Of a DNA stretch of 33,021 nucleotides, positions 26,280-33,021 are shown in pieces. The stretch comes from Elusimicrobiota bacterium (GTDB lineage Bacteria > Elusimicrobiota > Elusimicrobia > Elusimicrobiales > UBA9959), in assembly GCA_016209085.1 (NCBI GenBank), contig JACQWV010000050.1:1-33021 (forward strand). Direction: 5' to 3'. Position 1 is the stretch's first letter. Each line of letters begins with the position of its first letter. The notes beneath the pieces are model-generated. The model had not been told where the DNA came from, ran no database searches, and saw only the letters and a list, made by a program, of their open reading frames with translations. The position numbers and the translations under genes were made by a program.

Positions 26280-26714
26280 TCATTTTTGTTCAAAGAATCT
26301 CTTTTTCAAATATAAATCCTGCATGTAGGATTTTTCCCTTAAAGCCTGGTCCATCATGTTTTTAACGGCTGACGACAATTCAGCCAGGTCTATGGGTTTG
26401 TTAAGGAATAAATCAGCCTTTGCAGTAAGTCTTGCCTTTATTTTTGACTCGTTCGTAAGGCTGGCTGTAAGAATGATAACCGGGATTTTTTTCAAAGCAG
26501 GGTCGTCTTTTATCATTCTGCAGAGAGTGACCCCGTCAATGTCGGGCAGGCCTATGTCGCTGATTATCAAATCCGGCTTGGAAGCCTCCCTGAGCCAGTT
26601 CAGGGCTGTTTTTGCCATTGAGGCTGTCTGGACAAGATACCCCTCATGTTCCAAAGCCATCTGGAGCATTTCCAGAACAGACAGATCGTCTTCAACCAAC
26701 AGAATTTTAGGCAT
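26280..26714 (-). CDS. Stand-alone response regulator receiver protein 3
   Basis: MPKILLVEDDLSVLEML..PDLIISDIGLPDIDGVTLC; close paralogue of the preceding two. Confidence 0.92.
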   Translation of the reverse strand: MPKILLVEDDLSVLEMLQMALEHEGYLVQTASMAKTALNWLREASKPDLIISDIGLPDIDGVTLCRMIKDDPALKKIPVIILTASLTNESKIKARLTAKADLFLNKPIDLAELSSAVKNMMDQALREKSYMQDLYLKKRFFEQK

Positions 26715-26734
26715 ATATTGAGTGTTGCGTTAAC

Positions 26735-26771
26735 AATGTAATAAATTCCACGACGGTGGTTAGATTACATT
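26735..26771. repeat. Imperfect palindrome upstream of receiver protein 3
   Basis: aatgtaat ... ccac gacg gtgg ... attacatt. Confidence 0.65.
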
Positions 26772-26869
26772 ACTTATGCAAACCTCAATAATTTTGTCCT
26801 TAAATACAACATCTTCCGCAGAAATTTTGCGGCAATGATTCAAATTTTAAGTAAGAAATTCCAATACTC

Positions 26870-26916
26870 CCCGCCCTGATATACATCAGGGCGCCACGGG
26901 TTTATCCCGTGGCGGG
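26870..26916. repeat. Outer-stem plus double-hairpin palindrome
   Basis: gccctgat atac atcagggc (26873-26892) and gccacggg tttat cccgtggc (26893-26913), with outer cccgcc/ggcggg. Confidence 0.85.
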
Positions 26917-26965
26917 CCTAATTTAGGCACAGATTAATTATAATATTAAATTTTTAACTATTCAA

Positions 26966-26981
26966 TGTGATTTTGGTCACA
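26966..26981. promoter_or_regulatory. CRP-like dyad
   Basis: TGTGA TTTTGG TCACA, matches the TGTGAn6TCACA consensus. Confidence 0.6.
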
Positions 26982-26983
26982 CA

Positions 26984-26997
26984 TTGATTTATATCAA
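26984..26997. promoter_or_regulatory. FNR-like box
   Basis: TTGAT TTAT ATCAA, matches the TTGATn4ATCAA consensus. Confidence 0.6.
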
Positions 26998-27104
26998 TGA
27001 GGCAGGAGGCGAATTACCATGTCGCATAATTTCGGTATTGCTTCGGAAACAGGAGCGGATAGCTTGTGCCCGCATCCAGCGCCCCGATATTATCTGGCTC
27101 TTGA

Positions 27105-27458
27105 TCATTTCTGTAATTTCTGGAGAATCGCGTCTAATTTTTCAAATTCTATGGGTTTTTTCAGAACCGCGAAATCTTTGGCCAGGCCTAATTCGGCTAA
27201 TTTCTGGTCGGAAGTGCCTGTGACAAGCACTATGGGAGCGTTTTTTATGGCATCCGGAATTTTTACGGTATTTTCAAATGCTTCCTTTATGCCGGGCATG
27301 TGCAAATCCAGGAAAACCAGGTCCGGCCGTTGTGAAGCCGCTTTTTCTTCAATATCTTTGCTGTTGTATGCATGCACTACCTTGTGTCCCGCGCTTTCAA
27401 GATAGTCCGTCAGCAAATCCACTATCAGAGTGTCGTCGTCAGCTACCATTATGTTCAT
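27105..27458 (-). CDS. Stand-alone response regulator receiver protein 4
   Basis: MNIMVADDDTLIVDLL..PDLVFLDLHMPG..APIVLVTGT..VLKKPIEFEKL. Confidence 0.9.
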   Translation of the reverse strand: MNIMVADDDTLIVDLLTDYLESAGHKVVHAYNSKDIEEKAASQRPDLVFLDLHMPGIKEAFENTVKIPDAIKNAPIVLVTGTSDQKLAELGLAKDFAVLKKPIEFEKLDAILQKLQK

Positions 27459-27478
27459 TGTTTTGTCCTCTCCAGCTC

Positions 27479-27509
27479 AAACCCGCCCCGCTCAAGCGGG
27501 ACGGGGTTT
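27479..27509. repeat. GC-rich hairpin upstream of receiver protein 4
   Basis: aaacccgccccgct ca agcgggacggggttt, imperfect stem (one bulge, one mismatch). Confidence 0.65.
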
Positions 27510-27566
27510 AATTCTTTCTTCAGCCTACAGCTTCAGCCGTTTAGTTTGAAACAGTTATCTTTACGG

Positions 27567-27770
27567 CTATTTTGCCGTCCAGATTGTGAGTGGCGCATGA
27601 GAAATATCCGATTCAATCCCTTCTAAAGGATTTGAATTTTTAACGACTCCGATTGAGCGGTATTCTTCCCACATTGCTTCTACAAGATTTAACGCCTTCT
27701 CGTAATCAAGAGTGTCGGCAGATATGAAATTTTTTTCAAATTTTTCAAAATATTCCGGATTTTTAATCAT
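27567..27770 (-). CDS. Small conserved-looking hypothetical protein
   Basis: 67 aa; NPEYFEKFEKNFISADTLDYEKALNLVEAMWEEYRSIGV; C-terminal end uncertain. Confidence 0.6.
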   Translation of the reverse strand: MIKNPEYFEKFEKNFISADTLDYEKALNLVEAMWEEYRSIGVVKNSNPLEGIESDISHAPLTIWTAK

Positions 27771-27779
27771 AAGAGTTCC

Positions 27780-29411
27780 CTACATCGGGATGTTTCCGGC
27801 GCGCTCGCTGGTTCCGGGTTTGCGTTTGTCCGCAAGGATTCTGAACGCGTTTATCAGCCTTTGTCTTGCCTCGGACGGCTCTATCACTTCGTCTATTGAG
27901 CCGGTGGACGATGTCTGGTACGGCGAGGCGAATTTGTCCGAATACTCCCTGGCAAGGCTGGCTTTCAGAGCTTCTTTTTCTTCGTCTTTTGACTCATTTA
28001 TCTGTTTTGAATAAAGAATTTCTATGGCTCCCCTGGGGCCCATGACCGCTATCTCGGCGCTCGGCAGGGCGAAATTAATGTCGCCTCTCAGGAATTTTGA
28101 ACTCATCGCGATGTAAGCCCCGCCGTAAGCTTTTCTCAGGACAAGCGTGACTTTCGGGACGTCTGCTTCGGAATAAGCGTATAAAAGCTTTGCCCCGTGC
28201 CTTATTATTCCCCCGTGCTCCTGGGCCACGCCGGGCCAGTAGCCGGGAACGTCCACAAGCGTGAGTATGGGTATGTTGAAATTGTTGAGGAACCTTACGA
28301 ATCTTGAGGCCTTGTCGGATGCGTTTATGTCAAGAGCCCCTGCCATGTGAGCGGGGTTATTGGCCACCACGCCCACGACCCGTCCGCCCAGACGGATGAA
28401 GCCGATCACTATGTTTTTTGCAAAATTATGGTGGATTTCAAGGAATTTATGGTCGTCGGCCAGCCACCAGATGATGTGGTTGATTCTGTAGGATTTTCTC
28501 GGGTCCACTTCGCAGAGCTTTTCCATTAAAGGAACCTTTCTGTCTTCCGGGTCCTTGGTTTCAATAACCGGAGGGTTTTCAAATCTGCTCTGCGGCAGGA
28601 AGCTCAGAAGCTCTTTCAACTGCCTGAAACAGTCGGGCTCGCTCTGCGCCACCAGATGGCAGACCCCGCTTTTTGAAGCGTGAACCATGCTTCCGCCCAG
28701 GGTTTCAAAATCCACTTCCTCTCCGGTAGCCGCTTTTACCACTTCCGGGCCGGTGACGAACATGTTGCTGATTCCCTGAACCATGAATACGAAATCAGTC
28801 AGAGCCGGCGAATACACCGCCCCGCCTGCGCAGGGGCCGAGGATTACGGAAATCTGCGGTATTACGCCGGAGGATTTGGTGTTCCTGTAGAAAATCTCGG
28901 CGTACCCGTCCAGACTGTCCACGCCTTCCTGTATTCTGGCTCCTCCGGAATCAAGTATTCCTATTACAGGGATTTTTGAGTGAGCCGCAAGGTCCATTAT
29001 TGAGGCTATTTTTTTTGCGTGAGCAAGCCCCAGGGAGCCGCCTAACTGGGCGAAATCCTGCGAGAAAACCGCAACGGGCCTTCCGTTTACATTTCCGAAG
29101 CCGGTTATGACGCCGTCGCCTTTTATGTGTTTGTCCTGTATCCCGAAATCAGCGCACCTTGATTCAACAAGAAGCCCCACTTCCTGAAAAGCGCCTTTGT
29201 CAATAAGATAGTCTATTCTTTCCCGCGCTGTCAGTTTTCCCTTTGCCTTCTGCGCCTCTATCTTTTCAGGCGGTCCGCCTGCCATGGCCTGCTCGTGGAT
29301 TTCCCTGAATTTTTTGAGGTTTTCAGGAACCTGTCTTACTTTTTTGGGATGGAGTTTTTTCGTGGATTCTACTCTCGCCTGTCCTATCGGATCTTCGGTT
29401 AAATCCGCCAT
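27780..29411 (-). CDS. Acyl-CoA carboxylase carboxyltransferase (beta) subunit
   Basis: 543 aa; KLTARERIDYLIDKGAFQEVG, LGPCAGGAVYSPALTDFVFMV, TLVDVPGYWPGVAQEHGGIIRHGAKLLYAYSEADVPKVTLVLRKAYGGAYIAM. Confidence 0.94.
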   Translation of the reverse strand: MADLTEDPIGQARVESTKKLHPKKVRQVPENLKKFREIHEQAMAGGPPEKIEAQKAKGKLTARERIDYLIDKGAFQEVGLLVESRCADFGIQDKHIKGDGVITGFGNVNGRPVAVFSQDFAQLGGSLGLAHAKKIASIMDLAAHSKIPVIGILDSGGARIQEGVDSLDGYAEIFYRNTKSSGVIPQISVILGPCAGGAVYSPALTDFVFMVQGISNMFVTGPEVVKAATGEEVDFETLGGSMVHASKSGVCHLVAQSEPDCFRQLKELLSFLPQSRFENPPVIETKDPEDRKVPLMEKLCEVDPRKSYRINHIIWWLADDHKFLEIHHNFAKNIVIGFIRLGGRVVGVVANNPAHMAGALDINASDKASRFVRFLNNFNIPILTLVDVPGYWPGVAQEHGGIIRHGAKLLYAYSEADVPKVTLVLRKAYGGAYIAMSSKFLRGDINFALPSAEIAVMGPRGAIEILYSKQINESKDEEKEALKASLAREYSDKFASPYQTSSTGSIDEVIEPSEARQRLINAFRILADKRKPGTSERAGNIPM

Positions 29412-30190
29412 TTTTCCTCCGTGAACGCGTGCGAAACAATGTAATTCTCAAATTTTGCGGTTTTAATTATAAAATCCGGCTCTCCCAACTCCTGATATCT
29501 TGCAAGGGCTTTATTCAAAAACTTTACCCCGTTAGAGACAGGTCGTGCTTGCACGACCGCGCTTTGTTTAGAGTCTTTTGTTTGAACTTTTATAATTTTA
29601 ACATTTTCAGCATCTTTAGTCAGCGCTTTCACCGGTGTGTCTCTAACGAGGTTTATTTTATCTCCTATTACTATGTCAAGGGGGTCTGCTTTCATGCCCA
29701 GCCCAAGCGCTTTCAGCAGGGCTTCTTTTTTGGTCCAGAGTTCTGTCAGAAACTCCGGCGCATTGCTGAGGATTTCGGTTTCATGAAAATAGTCTTTTTC
29801 CCACAAAGGATGTCTCTGCTCTGTTTTTTCAATGTCTATTCCGAGAAAATTGCAACCGCTGTTTTTTGCGGCTGCAACAGCGTATTTTCCCGAATGAGAA
29901 ATGGACAATAAAAAATTTTGAATTTTTAATTTTGAGTTTTGAGTTTGATAAATTGGTCTTCCGTATTTATCCCGGGTTATTTCTATATCTCGCAATTTCT
30001 GATCTCTGACCTCTGACTTCTGACTTCTATCCCATATTGCCGACTTCGCGGCAAATCTCCCTCCCAGCCACTCTCTTTTTCTTTTTTCAATTCTAAAAGA
30101 ATTATATTTTGCCAGTTCTTTTTCAGACAGAATTTCTTCAGCCGCAGGCAGTTCGTTTAAATTTACAATTTTATATGTTTTATTATTCAT
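29399..30190 (-). CDS. 4'-phosphopantetheinyl transferase superfamily protein
   Basis: 263 aa; LSISHSGKYAVAAA, LGIDIEKTE, LTELWTKKEALLKALGLGM; contains an in-frame copy of the 125-bp element. Confidence 0.88.
   Translation of the reverse strand: MNNKTYKIVNLNELPAAEEILSEKELAKYNSFRIEKRKREWLGGRFAAKSAIWDRSQKSEVRDQKLRDIEITRDKYGRPIYQTQNSKLKIQNFLLSISHSGKYAVAAAKNSGCNFLGIDIEKTEQRHPLWEKDYFHETEILSNAPEFLTELWTKKEALLKALGLGMKADPLDIVIGDKINLVRDTPVKALTKDAENVKIIKVQTKDSKQSAVVQARPVSNGVKFLNKALARYQELGEPDFIIKTAKFENYIVSHAFTEEKWRI
29527..29651 (+). mobile_element. Short inverted-repeat (MITE-like) element, copy 3, inside the PPTase gene
   Basis: 125 bp; 5 differences from copy 2 by eye; ttta flanks at 29523-29526 and 29652-29655; ORF stays open. 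Confidence 0.9.
29914..29948. repeat. Heptanucleotide array, 5 x 7 bp, inside the PPTase gene
   Basis: aattttg aattttt aattttg agttttg agtttga. Confidence 0.75.
29998..30032. repeat. Heptanucleotide array, 5 x 7 bp, inside the PPTase gene
   Basis: tctgatc tctgacc tctgact tctgact tctatcc. Confidence 0.85.
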
Positions 30191-30300
30191 ATCGCTGCCG
30201 TTATTTTTTTGTCGTCTTGTTATTGGTCACTGCTATTTGCCGTTGCAGTTACTCATTTGCACGCCAAGGGCGTACGACTACTGGCCACTGGTTACTGCTG

Positions 30301-33021
30301 TTATATCTGCGTGGGTATCATCGCATAGTCCTGAAGCTCAAGCCAGATATTTCCGTCAGCATCAAACACAAAAGCGTCATAAAGGCTTTTTCCGGATGGG
30401 TCCTGCCCTTTATAAACAGCGTGGATGTACAGGGTTTCAGGCGGCTGGCTGAAATTGTGAATGATTATATGTCCCAATGCGTCGGGCAGGGTCATTTTCT
30501 TCTCAAAATAGATGTCCCTGTATCCGCAGGTCTGGAAAGCCGCTTCTATAATCATGGGGTGGAACAGCAGTTCCGGATTAGCCGTTTCCCATAGGGGAGC
30601 GGATGGTTTTTTGTAAACCGCAAGGACTTCTTCCTTCTTGATGGACAGGATTCCTTCAAGCACCTGGAAACTAGGACCGTGAAAATAAGTTTTGTATATC
30701 GTGTCAGCAGTCACTTTGAATTTTTTTGTTTTCGGGACTGCGGGCTTTTCATCCGGATTCCACGAGGATTCGGGAGCGTCCTGGACGCGGGCCGAGAAAT
30801 GAGTTCTTGTAGAGCCTAATTTTATCCCTTTTGCGTTTATAAAGTTGGACTCCATTTTCATTTCCGGCTTCCCGTGTCTGGAGACGCAGATTATCCTGAC
30901 TTCAAGGGGATTATTCTTGAGAAGTTTTATCGGCATGTAAAAATGTATGTCCCCGAGGGATTTCGGGGTTTTGCCCGTGAAAACCCTTGCGGTCTCGGCG
31001 AAAGTTTCAATTCCCATCACTCCCGGCACGTACGGGGTCCCGTTTATGGAATGGTCATTCATATAAGGGTCTGTTTCAAGACTGAAAGTTTTAAGGGAAG
31101 CCGATTCCAGCCCCTTTGCCTCCTTTATCACCTTTCCTGAAAAATGGAATTCTGCAGAGCGGGTTTCCGGGAAATCCGGGTTAAACTCAAGCTGTTTGTC
31201 CCAGTCAAGGCTGCCGAGGCTGGCTGAGAGCACTATTTCAGGGATTTTTCCGTATACGATTTCGTCCAGAAGAGCGTTCATTCCTTCGTCGGGGTATAGG
31301 AATTCCAGGCGCTGGGATTTCAGAAACGCCTCAACGCCGGGTCTCATTGCCATTCCTATCTCAGCATAACCTGTCATGTCAACTGCAAGAGCTCTTATTC
31401 CCGCATTGGAAAGGCTTATTGCAAATTTTGAAATGTAGTCGCTTGCTGCAGCGTAATCGGATTGACCCAGATTTCCGTATTTTCCGGCTATTGAGGAAAT
31501 CATGACGAAGAATCCGTTGTCCTTGACCACGCCCGATTTCCAGAAGTTTATTGCGCTGTCCGCCTTTGTGTTGAAAACGGCGAAAAATTCGTCAAGAGTC
31601 TTGTCAACGATGAGTTTTGAGCGCTCAAGACCCGCGAAATGAACGAGCCCGTCAACGCGGCCGTGTTCTTTTTTTATGGCTTCAATCACGGAATTGAATA
31701 TCTCCCGGTTGTTCACGTCGCAGTAATAATAATGCGCTTTTGCCCCGCAGGATTTCAGGTTTTCAATGGTTTTGTAAAGGAGCGCTGAATCCTTTATCTT
31801 CGTGAATTCCCTTTCAAGCATTGCCGGAGTGGGTTTTTCCGTTTTTCTCTTCAACTCCTCCCACAGGACGGCCGTCTTGAAATTTTTCAGTTCTTCTTCG
31901 CTCATTGACGCCCATTCGCCGGAGTTTTCGTTTAAAGTTATTATGTCCAGAATTATTATGACGGGTCTGTATCTTCTTGCGGTTATTTCCGCGAATTTGG
32001 CGCCCAGCCCTCTGCCCCCTCCGGTCAGAACGATTTTTTTCCCCCGCAGGTCCAGATTCTCCGCAGAGGTTTCAAGCAGAGCCGGTTTGCTCATTATCGT
32101 AAAGCGTTTGTTGGAGTCGTAACTTATCATGGCCCTTTTGTCCGCGTAAAGCAGTTCGTAAAAAGTTTTGTGAGCGACTGCTTCGGGTTTTGAATCCGGC
32201 GCAAAGTCCAGAAACTTTACTATGCTTTTATCAATTTCTTTCCTTAAACACAGGTTTATTCCGTTTATCGCGCCGTAAACAGGGTCGTAAGCCTCTGAGG
32301 TTTTGTATCCGAAAGCGCCGTCAACTTTGGTGGCTGTTACGAAGAAAGTTGAATAGCCCTCTTCCATTTTGTTTAAACTCGCGTTAAAATGTTTGGCGGC
32401 AAGGAACAGGGGCATGGCCCATCGTTTAATGTCCGCAGAAGCGTTGGTATTCCTGTCTAGTTTTTTGGGAGCGGTTCCGAGAAGATAGAAAACCCCCTGC
32501 ACGTCGCCGTGCGCTCCGGCAAAGTCCGCGATAGAGCGTTCAACTCCTTCAATATCACTCCAGTCCACGACAAAAGAGTCTTTTGTTTTTGATTTTATTG
32601 TTGTAAATACGAAAGAATCTATCCTGAGCTTGTTTAATTCAAACCTGAAGGACTTTGTCAGCTCCGGGTCGTCTGAAAAAATGACAACCGGCCGTTTGCT
32701 TGACAATTTTTTTACCAGTTCGTCCTGGACAGGCATCGGAGCCGGAGCCGGAACGTGCCGTATGTGCCTCTTGGGATAGGACGAGGGTATAGGGTATAGG
32801 GTAGAGGGACTTGAGACCTGAGACTTGAGACCTGTGACTTGCCTATCCTCTATCCGCTCGCCTCTCGCCTCTAACTTTATTCCTGTTTCGTCCATGACGA
32901 ATTTTATGCAGTGCCTTATCGTCGGGTAATCCTTGAGCGAGAGGTTTTCTTTTCTGGGGATGTCGTAATGCTCGCGGATCATTGCAAAAAGCTCCGCCTG
33001 TTTGACAGTGTCAATGCCCAA
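30301..33021 (-). CDS. PfaA/PKS-like multidomain protein (ACP end, ketoreductase, hot-dog dehydratase), partial at window edge
   Basis: GIDTVKQAELFAMIREHYDIP ACP C-terminal half, KIVLTGGGRGLGAKFAEITAR SDR/KR motif, VHFAGLERSKLI, DHSINGTPYVPGVMGIETFAETARVF dehydratase motif. Confidence 0.85.
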   Translation of the reverse strand: MGIDTVKQAELFAMIREHYDIPRKENLSLKDYPTIRHCIKFVMDETGIKLEARGERIEDRQVTGLKSQVSSPSTLYPIPSSYPKRHIRHVPAPAPMPVQDELVKKLSSKRPVVIFSDDPELTKSFRFELNKLRIDSFVFTTIKSKTKDSFVVDWSDIEGVERSIADFAGAHGDVQGVFYLLGTAPKKLDRNTNASADIKRWAMPLFLAAKHFNASLNKMEEGYSTFFVTATKVDGAFGYKTSEAYDPVYGAINGINLCLRKEIDKSIVKFLDFAPDSKPEAVAHKTFYELLYADKRAMISYDSNKRFTIMSKPALLETSAENLDLRGKKIVLTGGGRGLGAKFAEITARRYRPVIIILDIITLNENSGEWASMSEEELKNFKTAVLWEELKRKTEKPTPAMLEREFTKIKDSALLYKTIENLKSCGAKAHYYYCDVNNREIFNSVIEAIKKEHGRVDGLVHFAGLERSKLIVDKTLDEFFAVFNTKADSAINFWKSGVVKDNGFFVMISSIAGKYGNLGQSDYAAASDYISKFAISLSNAGIRALAVDMTGYAEIGMAMRPGVEAFLKSQRLEFLYPDEGMNALLDEIVYGKIPEIVLSASLGSLDWDKQLEFNPDFPETRSAEFHFSGKVIKEAKGLESASLKTFSLETDPYMNDHSINGTPYVPGVMGIETFAETARVFTGKTPKSLGDIHFYMPIKLLKNNPLEVRIICVSRHGKPEMKMESNFINAKGIKLGSTRTHFSARVQDAPESSWNPDEKPAVPKTKKFKVTADTIYKTYFHGPSFQVLEGILSIKKEEVLAVYKKPSAPLWETANPELLFHPMIIEAAFQTCGYRDIYFEKKMTLPDALGHIIIHNFSQPPETLYIHAVYKGQDPSGKSLYDAFVFDADGNIWLELQDYAMIPTQI
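32774..32871. repeat. Heptanucleotide-periodic tract forming an inter-domain linker in the PKS-like gene
   Basis: ggatagg acgaggg tataggg tataggg tagaggg / acttgag acctgag acttgag acctgtg acttgcc / tatcctc tatccgc tcgcctc tcgcctc; outer arms are approximate inverses. Confidence 0.85.

Noticed and set aside
26068-26283. 71-aa ORF between receiver proteins 2 and 3 as an independent gene
   Set aside because: It is the intergenic copy of the 125-bp element read in its open frame; reported as an element property instead.
27019-27405. 128-aa plus-strand ORF after the CRP/FNR-like boxes as an intact gene
   Set aside because: Most of it is antisense to receiver protein 4; only the first ~28 codons could be a genuine remnant.
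27537-27620. Possible frameshift at the 3' end of the 67-aa hypothetical gene (alternative ending SCATHNLDGKIAVKITVSN)
   Set aside because: The alternative frame reads plausibly but I cannot align homologues, so a frameshift or pseudogene is not supported.

Overview
Bacterial chromosomal window, probably from an uncultured lineage; taxonomy cannot be assigned from sequence alone. The coding content falls into four blocks. (1) 1-5586, minus strand: a peptide-uptake locus with a DppB-like permease N-terminus, an OPT-family transporter, an M20-type tripeptidase and DppF/DppD ATPases. (2) 6252-23098, plus strand: a long co-oriented run containing a stand-alone RAM domain, a DUF192 lipoprotein, a MutL/GlmL-type ASKHA protein without its B12 mutase, a 374-aa companion, a GT39-like membrane protein, a UDP-galactopyranose-mutase-like flavoprotein, then two tandem paralogous copies of a four-gene membrane module (DUF6754-like protein / ~223-aa polytopic / membrane-anchored soluble domain / ~275-aa polytopic), then TauE/SafE. 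(3) 23183-27770, minus strand: PpiC/SurA-like isomerase, MscS, and four stand-alone receiver-domain proteins, three of them a tandem paralogous set. (4) 27780-33021, minus strand: acyl-CoA carboxylase beta subunit, 4'-phosphopantetheinyl transferase and a partial PfaA/PKS-like ACP-KR-DH protein. The best candidates for undescribed biology are the duplicated four-gene membrane module and a dense set of small repeats. The repeats include (a) a ~125-bp inverted-repeat element in three copies, two with perfect 4-bp target duplications, one inserted in frame in the PPTase gene; (b) degenerate arrays built from five 7- or 8-bp units, several as 5+5 inverted pairs, at gene boundaries and inside genes; (c) outer-stem plus double-hairpin palindromes, some inserted in frame in coding genes. 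All calls are from reading the sequence; no database search was run.
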